Shown piece by piece: positions 46,551 through 56,154 of a stretch of DNA of 64,000 nucleotides. The notes beneath the pieces are model-generated. The model was not told where the DNA came from and made no database searches. It saw only the letters and a program-made list of their open reading frames with translations. Numbering within the stretch: position 1 is the first letter of the stretch; each line of letters starts with the position of its first letter. The DNA is taken from the NCBI RefSeq assembly GCF_026241095.1, contig NZ_JAPFGB010000032.1, positions 1 through 64,000 of the forward strand, written 5' to 3'. The position numbers and the translations under genes were made by a program. This DNA comes from Saccharopolyspora sp. NFXS83 (GTDB lineage: Bacteria; Actinomycetota; Actinomycetes; Mycobacteriales; Pseudonocardiaceae).

Positions 46551-48487
46551 AGGCGATCTACCTCGCCTGGCTGGAGCTGCGCCGGTTCCGCGGCCCGTGG
46601 CGCAGGTTCGCACCGGCGGTGCTGATCCTCATCCCGCTGCTGTACGGGGCGCTGCTGCTGTGGTCGAACTGGGACCCCTTCGGCCGGATGTCGGCGGTGC
46701 CGGTCGCGGTGGTCAACTCCGATCGGCCCGCCGACCACAACGGCGAGCAGGTCAACGCGGGCGAGCAGTTCGTGCAGCAGCTGCGCACGACCGACACGTT
46801 CCAGTGGCACTTCGTCGACGCGAACACCGCCCGCAGCGGGCTGGAAGAGGGCCGCTACTACTTCACCATCCAGGTCCCGCAGGACTTCAGCACCCGGCTC
46901 GCGAACTCGACGCGCAGCGCCCCGCAACGTCCGGCGGTGCTGCTGACCAGGAACGACGCCAACGGTCACCTGGCGGGGATCATGGCCGACACGGCGCGCT
47001 ACGAACTGCAGAACCAGATCAACGCCGCCGCCTACGCCGCCTACGCGCGGGGGTTGTACGGAGATCTCGGCGAGGTCCGCGGCAAGCTCGGCACCGCCTC
47101 GGAGATCTCCGAGCAGCTGGTGCAGGGCACCCAGTTGAGCAAGCAGAGCACGGGGGCGCTGGCGCGGGGGCTCACCGGCGTGCGGGACGGCACCGGCCGG
47201 GTGTCCGGCGGGGTGCGCGACATCGCGGGCGCCTCCGCGCAGCTCGACCAGCGGCTGTCGTCGATCACCGAGTTCACCGGGCGGCGGCTGCCCGCCACCT
47301 CGGAGGCGCTGCTGGACACCAGCGGTGCGGCGGTGCGCGACCTCAACACGATCACCGGCGGCACGGCGGCGGCGCAGAGCCAGGCGGGGCGTTCGGCGGG
47401 GACGTTGGCGCAGCTCGCGAACCGGCATCCCGAGCTGCGCGGCGATCCGCTGTACCGGTCCGCGCTGGACGACGCGCGCCGGCTCGCCGCCACCACGACC
47501 ACCGTCCACGACGCGGCGACGGACGCGCTGGGCAGCGCCGCCGACACGCAGGACCGGGCGCTGGCGCTGCGCGACGAGCTGGAGCCGCTGCAGCAGGACG
47601 TCAGCGACATCGACGAGCCCGCGACCCGGCTGCGGCTGGGCTCCGCGGAACTCACCGGCGGCGTCAACGGACTCACTCACGGCGTGAACACGCTGGTCGC
47701 CAACATCGGGGTGGCCCAGACGAGTTCGGGCCAGCTCAACGACGGTGCGCGGCGGCTCGCCGATCAAGTGCGGGACAGCCTCGACCGGATGCCCCCGGCC
47801 GGTCCGACGGAGGTCGCGCGGGCCTCCTCCGAGCTGGGCACGCCGTCGGTGGTCCGGGCCACCACGCTGAACTCCGCCGACGTGTACGGCCGCGGGGTGG
47901 CGCCGTTGTTCTTCGCGATCGCGCTGTGGGTGTTCGGGTTGTTCGCGTACCTGCTGTTCACGCCGTTGAACCAGCGCGCGCTGGGCGGGCGCACGAATCC
48001 GCTGTCGGTCGCGATCGGCGGCTGGCTCCCGGCGGCGGCGCTGGGCGTGATCGGTGGCCTGGTGCTGCTCGGCGCGATGGACCTGACGCTGGGGCTGGAT
48101 CCGGTGGACCTGCCCGCGGCGGTCGGGTTGACCGCGTTGGGGGCCGCCGCGTTCACCGCGATCAACCACTTCCTGCGCGCCGCGTTCGGCGCGGTCGGCG
48201 GACTGGTGTCGCTGGCGCTGCTGCTGGTGCAGATCACCGCTTCCGGCGGGCTGTACCCGCTGGAGACCGCTCCGGCGCCGATCCAGGCGATGCACTCGGC
48301 GCTGCCGATGAGCTACCTCGTCGACGGGCTGCGGGTGGCGTTCACCGGCGGGGAGCAGCGGCACCTGATCTGGGACGCGATCGTGCTGGGCGGCGTGCTG
48401 GTCGGGTTCCTGCTGATCACGTCGCTGGTGGTGCTGCGGCATCGGACGTGGACGATCGGCAGGCTGCACCCGCAGATCGAGTTGTGA
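46547..48487 (+). CDS. YhgE/Pip-type ABC-2-like membrane protein
   Basis: 646 aa. One N-terminal helix (residues about 20-40), a long extracytoplasmic region (45-450) rich in helices and coiled-coil-like heptads (TGALARGLTGVRDGTGRVSGG; LNDGARRLADQV), then about five helices at the C-terminus. This YhgE/Pip layout is related to ABC-2 permeases and to the phage-receptor Pip. Substrate unknown; ESX and cell-envelope transport have been suggested for relatives. Coupled to the degenerate ATPase upstream. Confidence 0.8.
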   Translation: MKAIYLAWLELRRFRGPWRRFAPAVLILIPLLYGALLLWSNWDPFGRMSAVPVAVVNSDRPADHNGEQVNAGEQFVQQLRTTDTFQWHFVDANTARSGLEEGRYYFTIQVPQDFSTRLANSTRSAPQRPAVLLTRNDANGHLAGIMADTARYELQNQINAAAYAAYARGLYGDLGEVRGKLGTASEISEQLVQGTQLSKQSTGALARGLTGVRDGTGRVSGGVRDIAGASAQLDQRLSSITEFTGRRLPATSEALLDTSGAAVRDLNTITGGTAAAQSQAGRSAGTLAQLANRHPELRGDPLYRSALDDARRLAATTTTVHDAATDALGSAADTQDRALALRDELEPLQQDVSDIDEPATRLRLGSAELTGGVNGLTHGVNTLVANIGVAQTSSGQLNDGARRLADQVRDSLDRMPPAGPTEVARASSELGTPSVVRATTLNSADVYGRGVAPLFFAIALWVFGLFAYLLFTPLNQRALGGRTNPLSVAIGGWLPAAALGVIGGLVLLGAMDLTLGLDPVDLPAAVGLTALGAAAFTAINHFLRAAFGAVGGLVSLALLLVQITASGGLYPLETAPAPIQAMHSALPMSYLVDGLRVAFTGGEQRHLIWDAIVLGGVLVGFLLITSLVVLRHRTWTIGRLHPQIEL

Positions 48488-48561
48488 GCCGGGCGCGTCC
48501 CGACCGGTGGACCGCCGTCGCGCTGCTCGTCACCTCCGGGCGGTATCCGTAGGCTGGGTAC

Positions 48562-48870
48562 ATGGCTGTTGTGAAGATCAATGCGATCGAGGTCCCCGAG
48601 GGCTCCGGCCCCGAGCTGGAGAAGCGGTTCGCCGGTCGGCACGGCTCGGTCGAGGATTCCCCCGGTTTCCTCGGTTTCGAGCTGCTGCGTCCCGTCCAGG
48701 GCGACAACAGGTACTTCGTCTACACGAAGTGGGAGTCCGAGGAGGACTTCCAGAACTGGGCGCAGGGCCCGGCGAAGGCCGCGCACACCGGCGAGCACAA
48801 GAACACGGTCGCCACCGGCTCGAACCTGCTGGAGTTCGAGGTCGTGCAGGAGAAGCACAAGGACGCGTGA
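48562..48870 (+). CDS. mhuD: Heme-degrading monooxygenase (MhuD/IsdG family)
   Basis: 102 aa, ABM fold. Key MhuD residues fall at exactly the mycobacterial positions: Asn7 in VVKINAIEV, Trp66 in DFQNWAQ, and His75 in KAAHTGE (axial heme ligand). MhuD opens heme to mycobilins and releases iron without CO. ATG 48562 is the natural start. Synteny with Rv3592, between mutY and clpC, supports the call. The next gene may begin at the overlapping GTGA. Confidence 0.92.
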   Translation: MAVVKINAIEVPEGSGPELEKRFAGRHGSVEDSPGFLGFELLRPVQGDNRYFVYTKWESEEDFQNWAQGPAKAAHTGEHKNTVATGSNLLEFEVVQEKHKDA

Positions 48871-48953
48871 CGCGTCCGGACCAGGTGAGCACCGCGCCGG
48901 CCGAGCAGGCGGGCGCGGCGCCCGCCGGGACGAACGATGAGGAGCACCGGACG

Positions 48954-49778
48954 GTGAGTTCGGAATCCGCCGCCGCCGCGAAGTTGATCTTCGAGGCGGA
49001 GGCGCTGCTGGTGTGCGCCGGAGCCGGGCTGGGCGTCGACTCCGGCCTGCCCGACTTCCGCGGCGACACCGGCTTCTGGCGGGCCTACCCGCCGTACGAG
49101 CGGCTCGGGCTGAGCTTCGCGGAGGTCGCCGACCCGGTGCACTTCGCGGAGGACCCCGAGCTGGCCTGGGGGTTCTACGGGCACCGGCTCGGGCTGTACC
49201 GGGAGACGGTGCCGCACGAGGGCTTCGAGGTCCTGCGGCGCTGGGCGGAGCGGATGCCGCGCGGGGCGCGGGTGTTCACCTCGAACGTCGACGGCCAGTT
49301 CCAGGTGGCGGGTTTCGCGCCGGAGCACGTCGCCGAGTGCCACGGCAGCATCCACCACCTGCAGTGCCTGGAGCCGTGCACCGACGACGTGTGGCCGGCC
49401 GACGACGTCTCGGTGCGCGTCGACGCGGCGACGATGCGCGCGCGGTCGCCGCTGCCCGGCTGCCGGAACTGCGGCGGGACGGCGCGGCCGAACATCCTGA
49501 TGTTCGGCGACCGGGGCTGGGTGCCCGGCCACGCGCAGCCCCGGCTGGACGAGCTGCAGGCGTGGCGGCGGTCGCTGCGGGCGGCCCGGCTAGTGGTGGT
49601 GGAGCTCGGCGCGGGGACGGCGGTGCCGACGGTGCGCAGGCACGCGGAACTGGCCTCGGCCGCCTCCGGTGCTCTGATCCGCATCAACCCCCGGGAGCCG
49701 GAGGTCCGCCACGGCCGCGGCGTCTCGATCCCGGAAGGCTCGCTGACCGCGCTGCGCGCCATCGACGCGCTCCTCTGA
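48954..49778 (+). CDS. Divergent sirtuin (Sir2-family NAD-dependent protein deacylase)
   Basis: 274 aa. NAD loop GAGLGVDSGLPDFRG, a variant catalytic stretch TSNVDGQF..AGF in place of TQNID..H..AG, and the catalytic His in ECHGS. A zinc site is likely: LQCLEPC and PGCRNC, the first pair spaced C-x3-C rather than C-x2-C. GTG 48954 is chosen for its GAGGAG; an in-frame GTG at 48867 overlaps the mhuD stop and would couple translation. The substrate is unknown. Probably one operon with mhuD. Confidence 0.85.
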   Translation: MSSESAAAAKLIFEAEALLVCAGAGLGVDSGLPDFRGDTGFWRAYPPYERLGLSFAEVADPVHFAEDPELAWGFYGHRLGLYRETVPHEGFEVLRRWAERMPRGARVFTSNVDGQFQVAGFAPEHVAECHGSIHHLQCLEPCTDDVWPADDVSVRVDAATMRARSPLPGCRNCGGTARPNILMFGDRGWVPGHAQPRLDELQAWRRSLRAARLVVVELGAGTAVPTVRRHAELASAASGALIRINPREPEVRHGRGVSIPEGSLTALRAIDALL

Positions 49779-49949
49779 GCGCGGGTTCACCTGCCGGACG
49801 ATCGCCACGGGCGAACCCGGTCACCGCTCCCGCTGCGCAACGGGCTCGCCCCCTGCCCCGTCGAGCTCAGGATCCGCGTGATCAGCGGCGATTTCGCGAG
49901 AATTCGATTCGCCCCGGGGACGAGCGATCGGGAACCCGATCACGCGAGC

Positions 49950-50936
49950 TCAGTTCGGGATCACGACGTGGGCTCGGATCGCGCGGTGATCGCTACCGGG
50001 CACGTCGAGCACCGCGTAGTCCTGCGTCACCAGACCTTCGCTGGTCAGCACGTGATCGATGGTGGCGCGCGGCATCCACCCGGTGCCCCAGGTCGGGGTG
50101 AGGCCGCCGCCGGTGACCTCGGCGGCGTCGGCGTACCCGCCGCCCAGCAGCGCGCGCAGCGGCGAGTGGTCCAGCGTCGCGTTGAAATCCCCCGCCAGCA
50201 CCCGCGCCGCGCCGCCCGGCCGCGGCAACGCGGTGAGCTCGCGCAACCAGCCGTCGGCGGTGTCCGCACCCATCGGGTAGATCGGGTGCACCGCGACGAA
50301 CTCCACGTCGCGCGGCCCCGGCAGGTCGATCAGCGCGGACGGCTGGGCCAGCGACGTCGGCGGCACCAGCGCGAGCTCCCGCAGCGGATACCGCGAAGCG
50401 ATCCCCGTGCCGTCCGCCTGCGGACCGCTGTGCAGCACCCGGTGCGGCAGCAGCTCCGCGAGGCCCGCCCGGTCCAGCTCGGCGACGGCATCCGGAGTGA
50501 GCTCCTGGAGGCTCAGCACGTCGATCCTGCCGTCGCGCACCAGGTCCACGACGCGATCCGCTTGCGCCCGCCCGAAAAACAAGTTGACCGACAGCACCCG
50601 CAGCGGTGAACCTTGCACCGGCGTCGGCGAATCCGGGATCGCCCTGGGGAGCACCAGGATCGCCAGCACCACCGTCAGCAGGCCGACGACGAGCGTGGTC
50701 AACCACCGCCGCAGGGCCAGGCCCAGCACCGTCAGCACCGACCCGACCGGCACGGCGTACTGCAAGGTCGCGACCAGCGCGATCGTGTAGCGGTTCGCCG
50801 TGTCGAAACCCAGCAGCGCGGGCGCGGCCCAGCACGCCGTACCGAGCACGGCCAGCAGGAACAGCGCGGTCACGAAGCCGCTCTTGCGCCTGCGGGGCGT
50901 GGATTCGATCTCGGGTTCGGCCACTGCCGTGTCCAT
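49950..50936 (-). CDS. Membrane-anchored endonuclease/exonuclease/phosphatase-family protein
   Basis: 328 aa. Three N-terminal transmembrane helices (residues about 20-100), then an EEP domain outside the membrane: VLSVNLFFG, SLQELTP with the metal Glu, GIASRYPL, HPIYPM, GDFNATLDHSPL, and TIDHVLTS..GSDHRAI with the catalytic Asp/His. Such proteins act as secreted DNases or phosphodiesterases. ATG 50936. Divergent from drrA-like gene. Confidence 0.85.
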   Translation of the reverse strand: MDTAVAEPEIESTPRRRKSGFVTALFLLAVLGTACWAAPALLGFDTANRYTIALVATLQYAVPVGSVLTVLGLALRRWLTTLVVGLLTVVLAILVLPRAIPDSPTPVQGSPLRVLSVNLFFGRAQADRVVDLVRDGRIDVLSLQELTPDAVAELDRAGLAELLPHRVLHSGPQADGTGIASRYPLRELALVPPTSLAQPSALIDLPGPRDVEFVAVHPIYPMGADTADGWLRELTALPRPGGAARVLAGDFNATLDHSPLRALLGGGYADAAEVTGGGLTPTWGTGWMPRATIDHVLTSEGLVTQDYAVLDVPGSDHRAIRAHVVIPN

Positions 50937-51042
50937 CCAGCACCCCCGGTGTCGTGCGGCTCACGCGGGCCGTCAGCGCGCTGTGCGCGGCCTGCCAGCG
51001 ATACCCCCGATGGTGGGGAGCATAGCGAATCAAGGAGGCGGC

Positions 51043-51996
51043 ATGTCCTACGCGATCCAGGCGGAAGGCCTGGTGAAACGCTTCGGCGCGACGACCGCGC
51101 TGGACGGGATCGACCTGGCCGCGCCCACCGGCTCCGTCCTCGGGGTGCTCGGGCCGAACGGGGCGGGCAAGACGACCGCGGTGCGCATCCTGGCCACGCT
51201 GCTGCGGCCCGACGAGGGGCGCGCCACGATCGCCGGTCGCGACCTGCACCGCGAAGCGGTGGCGGTGCGCGGCAGGATCGGGCTCACCGGGCAGTACGCG
51301 TCGGTGGACGAGGAGCTCACCGGGGTGGAGAACCTGGTGCTCATCGGCAGGCTGCTGGAGCTGTCCCGGCGGGACGCGCGGGCGCGCGCGGTGGAACTGC
51401 TGGAGCGGTTCGGCCTCACCGACGCCGGCGGCCGGGCCGTCAAGACGTACTCCGGCGGCATGCGCAGGCGGCTGGACCTGGCCGCGAGCCTCGTCGGGAG
51501 GCCGGAGGTGCTGTACCTGGACGAGCCCACGACCGGCCTCGACCCGCGCAGCCGCAACCAGGTGTGGGACATGGTCACCGCGCTCACCGGTGAAGGCGTG
51601 ACGGTGCTGCTGACCACGCAGTACCTGGAGGAGGCCGACCAGCTCGCGGACCGGATCAGCGTCATCGACCACGGCCGCGTCGTCGCCGAAGGCCGCGCCG
51701 ACGAGCTCAAGCGCCGCACCGGCAAGCAGACCCTGCAGGTGCGCCCCAGCGGTGCCGAGGACGTGCCCGAGGTGCGGCGCATCGTCGCCGAGCTCACCGG
51801 GACGCAGCCCGCCACCCACGACGAGGGCGGCCTGATCACCGCGCCGGTGGACGACCCGGTGCTGCTGTCGACCCTGGTGCGCAGGCTCGACGACGCGGGG
51901 ATCACCGCCGACGAGCTCGCCCTGCGACTGCCCAGCCTCGACGAGGCGTTCCTCGCGCTGACCGGGAAATCCGCCGAAGAGGAGGCCGCGGCATGA
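51043..51996 (+). CDS. DrrA-type drug-export ABC ATPase
   Basis: 317 aa. Walker A GPNGAGKTT near residue 38, signature YSGGMRRRLDLAASL, Walker B VLYLDEPTTGLD, then the DrrA-type C-terminal extension (about 220-317) ending with LPSLDEAFLALTGKSAEE. Homologues export daunorubicin-like drugs with an ABC-2 permease, which here overlaps by ATGA at 51993-51996. AGGAGG precedes ATG 51043. A large SARP gene converges on this pair. Confidence 0.9.
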   Translation: MSYAIQAEGLVKRFGATTALDGIDLAAPTGSVLGVLGPNGAGKTTAVRILATLLRPDEGRATIAGRDLHREAVAVRGRIGLTGQYASVDEELTGVENLVLIGRLLELSRRDARARAVELLERFGLTDAGGRAVKTYSGGMRRRLDLAASLVGRPEVLYLDEPTTGLDPRSRNQVWDMVTALTGEGVTVLLTTQYLEEADQLADRISVIDHGRVVAEGRADELKRRTGKQTLQVRPSGAEDVPEVRRIVAELTGTQPATHDEGGLITAPVDDPVLLSTLVRRLDDAGITADELALRLPSLDEAFLALTGKSAEEEAAA

Positions 51997-52820
51997 CCAG
52001 CACCCTCGAACGTTCCACCGACTCGACGCCGGTGTCCCCGCCGCCGCGGGAGCGCATCGGACCGCTGCGCACCGTGCGGCACGGCCTGACGCTGGCCGGG
52101 CGCAGCGTGCTCAAGATCCGCAAGTCGCCGGAGGGGCTGCTCGACGTCACGCTGCAGCCGATCCTGTTCCTGGTGATGTTCGTGTACCTGTTCGGCGGCG
52201 CGATCGCCCAGGACACCGGCGCCTACCTGCAGCAGACGCTGCCGGGCGTGATGGCCATGAACATGATCTTCGGCAGCCTCGGCACCGGGATGCAGCTCAA
52301 CACCGACATCAACAAGGGCGTGTTCGACCGCTTCCGCAGCCTGCCGATCGCCCGGTCCGCCCCGCTGATCGGTGCCGTGTTCGGCGACATCGTGCGCTAC
52401 GTCGTGTCCGTCGCGGTGCTGCTGGGCGTGGCGACGCTGATGGGCTTCCGCATCGAGACCGGGCCGCTGCAGGCGCTCGCCGCGTTCCTGGTCGCGCTGG
52501 CCTTCGCGCTGTCGATGTGCTGGATCACGGTGTTCCTCGGGATGCTGATCCGCAGCCAGCAGGCGCTGCCCGGCGTGGCGATGGCGTTCATGTTCCCGCT
52601 GACGATGGGCAGCAACGTGTTCGTGCCGACCGAGACGATGCCCGGCTGGTTGCAGGCGTGGGTGCAGATCAACCCGGTCACGCAGCTCGCGGACACCGCC
52701 CGCGGCCTGATGCTCGGCGGGCCGGTCGCCGGGCCGCTGACGGCGACGGTGATCTGGATGGTGGCGCTGACGGCGGTCTTCTTCCCCCTGGCGATGTGGG
52801 CCTACCGCCGCCGCGTCTGA
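51993..52820 (+). CDS. DrrB-type ABC-2 permease
   Basis: 275 aa, six transmembrane helices. The family segments LFVMMFVYLFGGAIA-like (FLVMFVYLFGGAIAQ) and the ABC-2 signature region (MLIRSQQALPGVAMAFMFPLTMGS) are clear. It forms the channel for the upstream ATPase. Substrate unknown; self-resistance or lipid export are the usual roles. Followed by repeat copy C. Confidence 0.9.
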   Translation: MTSTLERSTDSTPVSPPPRERIGPLRTVRHGLTLAGRSVLKIRKSPEGLLDVTLQPILFLVMFVYLFGGAIAQDTGAYLQQTLPGVMAMNMIFGSLGTGMQLNTDINKGVFDRFRSLPIARSAPLIGAVFGDIVRYVVSVAVLLGVATLMGFRIETGPLQALAAFLVALAFALSMCWITVFLGMLIRSQQALPGVAMAFMFPLTMGSNVFVPTETMPGWLQAWVQINPVTQLADTARGLMLGGPVAGPLTATVIWMVALTAVFFPLAMWAYRRRV

Positions 52821-52860
52821 CTCCGCGCTGGGAACGTTCTCGCTCTGCCCGGGGGTGAGG

Positions 52861-52913
52861 TGGTGGAACCTCAGCGGGATCCTCGCTGCGAGCATCCCGC
52901 TGAGAACCCGCGG
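52861..52913. repeat. Palindromic repeat family 1, copy C (short form, opposite orientation)
   Basis: Read on the minus strand, the flanks CGCGGGTTCTCAGCG and CGCTGAGGTTCC match copies A and B. The arms CTCAGCGGGAT (52870-52880) and ATCCCGCTGAG (52894-52904) are perfect; an inner CTCGC-T-GCGAG completes a near-continuous palindrome. The 51-nt loop of A and B is missing. Against copy A the arm centre changes (GGCTTC to GGGATC) in both strands, i.e. pairing is kept. It lies between convergent drrB-like and SARP genes. Confidence 0.8.
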
Positions 52914-52986
52914 CGGTGCCGGTTGCTCCGGTGGTCGCCGCTCAGCGGCTGCGCCGCCGACGGGACGAAGATCGACCGGGCTGGCG

Positions 52987-55900
52987 TCAGGCGGTGCTGA
53001 GCGTCGCGCGGAGGTCTGCGACGGCGGCTTCGCGGTCCAGGGCCGCTCCGGAGTCGAACGCCGCCGCGTGCTCGCCGGTCGTTCGCCGCAGGGCGGCTCG
53101 GACTCGGCGGACGTCGGGGTCGCCCTCGTCGAGGACGCCGCGCAGCACGGCGGCGAGGCCGAGGCAACGGGCCGCGCCTCGCGGATCGCCTGCATCCAGG
53201 CGCCAGCGGGCCGCGCATTCCGCGACGGCCGCGGCGGCGGGCATGTCGCGCGTGCCGAAGCCGCCTACCAACGCCTTGGCCAGCAGCGCCGGGACCTCCC
53301 CCGGCCGCTCCTGGTCGAGCAGCAGCCGGGCGCGGTGCAGCAGCAGCACGTGGCGCAACGCCGACAGCTCGTGCTCGTCCACCCGCACCCGATCCGCCTC
53401 GTCCAGGTGCCGCTCGGCCTCGTCGAGCCTGCCGGACAACCGCGCCTGCTCGGCCAGGCCGCCCAGCGCCCACACCGCGAACCACGGCCGCGTCCGGTTC
53501 GCGATCGAGCGGGCCTGCTCCAGGTCGGCCCGGCCCTGTTCGAGTTCTCCCGCGCGGATCCGCTCCATCCCGATGCGCAGCATGATCGGCGCCAGGTCCG
53601 CTTGGGAACGCAGCTGCCGGATCGCGTCCACCGACTCCTCCAGCACCTCGACCGCGCCCGCGTGGTCACCGCGCAGCGAGCGGAACCCGGCGAGGCTGTT
53701 GACGGTCTGCGCCCTGCCCCACCGGTCGCCGAGCTCCCGGAACGCCTCGGCGGCCGTGCGCATGTGCTCCTCGGCGGCGCGGGGGTCACCGCTGTGCTCC
53801 GCGCTGAACGCCCGCCCGAACATCGCCGAAGCCCGCGCCCACGGGTCCGGGTGCGCCTCGGCGCGCTCGATCACGCGGCGCACCTCGTCGAACTCGCCGA
53901 CGATGAGCCACGCCCCCGCCTCCAGCAGGCCCGCGTGCCGGTAGCGCGCCATGGCGTCGGTCTCGCGAGCCGCTCGGGCGGCGGCGCGGACCCGGTCCGT
54001 CCAGCCCTCACCGGTGTCCGCCACCATCCTGCCGAGCCCCACGACAGCCCTGGCCTGCGGCGACGCTTCACCGGGCAGTGCGGCGACGGCCGCGAGCCGA
54101 GCGGCGGCGTCGTCGTCGAGCGCGGACATCGACCAGTACCAGGCCAGCGCCGCGCCGAGCCGGAGCCCGCTGTCGGCGTCGCCCGATTCGACCGCCCAGT
54201 GCAGCGCGGCCAGCAGGTTGTCGTGGTCGGCGTCGAGCCGATCCATCCAGTCGATCTGGTCCCGCCCGTAGAGCCGCGGCTCGGCTTCTTCGGCCAGCGC
54301 CAAGAAGTGCGCCAGGTGCGCGGCCCGCACCCGCTCCGGCTCGACCTCGGCCGCGCAGCGCTGCCAGCAGTAGGCCCGCACCGTCTCCAGCATCCGGTAG
54401 CGCGTGCCCTGCTCCGATTCGACGACGGCCACCAGTGATTTCTCCACCAGCGACGAGAGCACGTAGAACACGTCCGCGGCGGGCAGCTCCCCGTCACCGC
54501 AGACCGCGGAGATCGACTCGGCGCGGACCGCGCCGGTGAACACCGCCAGCCGCCCGGCGAGCAGCCTTTCCTGCCCGGTCAGCAGATCCCAGCTCCACTC
54601 CACGACGGCCCGCAGTGTGCGGTGCCGCGGCATCGAGCTCCGGTTGCCGCCGGTGAGCAGCCGGAACCGGTCGTCGAGGCGCTCGGCGATCTGCGGCAGG
54701 CTCATCGATCGCAACCTGGCGGCGGCGAGCTCGATGGCCAGCGGGATGCCGTCCAGCCCGCGGCACACCTCGACCACGTCGGCCGCGGTGCGGTCGGTGA
54801 GCGCGAAACCGGGGCGGGCGGAGCTCGCCCGGTCGAGGAACAACCGGACGGCGGCGGATTCGGCGGGGTCGGCGCCGTCGCCGGGCAGGGCCAGCGGGCC
54901 GACCGGGAGCAGCTCCTCGCCGGTGAGCGCGAGCGGTTCCCGGCTCGTGGCCAGGACGCGCAGCTCGGGGCACCTGCCGAGCAGTTCGTGCACGAAGCCG
55001 GCGGCGTCGTCGATCAGGTGCTCGCAGTTGTCCAGGACGAGCACGGCCGGTTCGGCCGCCAGCACGTCGGCGAGGCGCGCCGCTCCGGGGGTGTGCTGCG
55101 CCTCCAGCAGCCGGGTCTCGCGGATGCCGAGCGCGGCCAGCGCCGCGGAGGCGAGGTCGCTGCCGTCGCGCACCGGGGCGAGTTCGACGAACCACACCCG
55201 GCGGTCGGTGATGGCGGCGGCGCTCTCGGTCGCGAGGCGGGTCTTGCCGGCGCCGCCGGGGCCGAACAGGGTCACCAGGCGGGAGCGGCCGAGGGCCGCG
55301 TCGACCTGCGCGATCTCGTCCTCGCGGCCGACGAAACTGCTCAGCCGCGCGGGCAGACCGGTGTGCTGGGGCGCGGGTTCGGCGCGGTCGGCCGGTCCCG
55401 TCGCGCGGGCGGAGCCGGGGTGCGGGCCGCCGCGCAGCAGGGTCGCGTGCAGCTCGCTCAGCTCGGCGGCCGGATCGACGCCGAGCCGGTCGGCCAGTTC
55501 CGACCGGTGCGCCTCGTACGCCGCGAGGGCGTCGGAGCGGCGGCCCGCGGCGTGCAGGGCGCGCATCCGCAGCGCGGTGAGCCGTTCGCGCAGCGGGTGG
55601 CGGGCGCAGAGGCCGTCCAGTTCGGCGATCAGCTCGTCGTGCCCGCCGAGCCGCAGGTCGGCGTCGATGCGCTCTTCCAGCGCGGCCAGCCGCGTCTCGT
55701 CGAGCCGCGCGACGTGCGGGGCCGCGAACGGGGAGTCGGTGAAGTCGACCAGCGCGGCGCCGCGCCAGAGCGCGAGCGCTTCGCGCAGCGTCGTGCCCGC
55801 AGCCGCGAGGTCACCGGCGCGCAGCCGCGCGCGGCCCAATGCCACCAACCTGTCGAAGCGGTGCACGTCGATCTCGTCGCGGTCGAGCGGCAGGGAGTAA

Positions 55901-56154
55901 CCCGCGGTCCCGGAGCGGGATTGCGCGACGTCGGCGATCCGCCGCGCCCGGGACACCAGGGACTGCAAGGCGTTGAGCGCGCCGGCGGGCTGCTGCGCGC
56001 CCCACAGGTCGGCGATCAGGGTCTCGGTGGGCACGGCGTGCCCGGCGTCCAACGCCAGCCTGGCCAGCAGGGTGCGCACGCGCGGGCCGCCGACCTCGAC
56101 CGGTCGGCCGTCGGCCGCACGCAGCCGGAACGGCCCCAGCATCGCCACTCGCAC
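52987..56154 (-). CDS. Large SARP/BTAD regulator with ATPase and TPR-like domains
   Basis: 1055 aa. Winged helix (MLGPFRLRAADGRPV, residues 3-95), BTAD (about 95-245), a STAND ATPase with P-loop LFGPGGAGKTRL at 297-308 and Walker-B-like VLVLDNCEHL, then a long helical repeat region to the end. It differs from the SARP at 466-3378 by its LuxR-type ATPase (FVGREDEIAQVD) and longer tail. GTG 56154 gives the SARP start MRVAMLGPF. It faces the drrAB-like pair and could regulate it, but no direct repeats were found there. Confidence 0.87.
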   Translation of the reverse strand: MRVAMLGPFRLRAADGRPVEVGGPRVRTLLARLALDAGHAVPTETLIADLWGAQQPAGALNALQSLVSRARRIADVAQSRSGTAGYSLPLDRDEIDVHRFDRLVALGRARLRAGDLAAAGTTLREALALWRGAALVDFTDSPFAAPHVARLDETRLAALEERIDADLRLGGHDELIAELDGLCARHPLRERLTALRMRALHAAGRRSDALAAYEAHRSELADRLGVDPAAELSELHATLLRGGPHPGSARATGPADRAEPAPQHTGLPARLSSFVGREDEIAQVDAALGRSRLVTLFGPGGAGKTRLATESAAAITDRRVWFVELAPVRDGSDLASAALAALGIRETRLLEAQHTPGAARLADVLAAEPAVLVLDNCEHLIDDAAGFVHELLGRCPELRVLATSREPLALTGEELLPVGPLALPGDGADPAESAAVRLFLDRASSARPGFALTDRTAADVVEVCRGLDGIPLAIELAAARLRSMSLPQIAERLDDRFRLLTGGNRSSMPRHRTLRAVVEWSWDLLTGQERLLAGRLAVFTGAVRAESISAVCGDGELPAADVFYVLSSLVEKSLVAVVESEQGTRYRMLETVRAYCWQRCAAEVEPERVRAAHLAHFLALAEEAEPRLYGRDQIDWMDRLDADHDNLLAALHWAVESGDADSGLRLGAALAWYWSMSALDDDAAARLAAVAALPGEASPQARAVVGLGRMVADTGEGWTDRVRAAARAARETDAMARYRHAGLLEAGAWLIVGEFDEVRRVIERAEAHPDPWARASAMFGRAFSAEHSGDPRAAEEHMRTAAEAFRELGDRWGRAQTVNSLAGFRSLRGDHAGAVEVLEESVDAIRQLRSQADLAPIMLRIGMERIRAGELEQGRADLEQARSIANRTRPWFAVWALGGLAEQARLSGRLDEAERHLDEADRVRVDEHELSALRHVLLLHRARLLLDQERPGEVPALLAKALVGGFGTRDMPAAAAVAECAARWRLDAGDPRGAARCLGLAAVLRGVLDEGDPDVRRVRAALRRTTGEHAAAFDSGAALDREAAVADLRATLSTA

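Noticed and set aside
48885-48953. Start of the sirtuin at GTG 48885
   Set aside because: No Shine-Dalgarno; GTG 48954 has GAGGAG and lies close to the NAD-binding domain, although the overlapping GTG 48867 remains possible.
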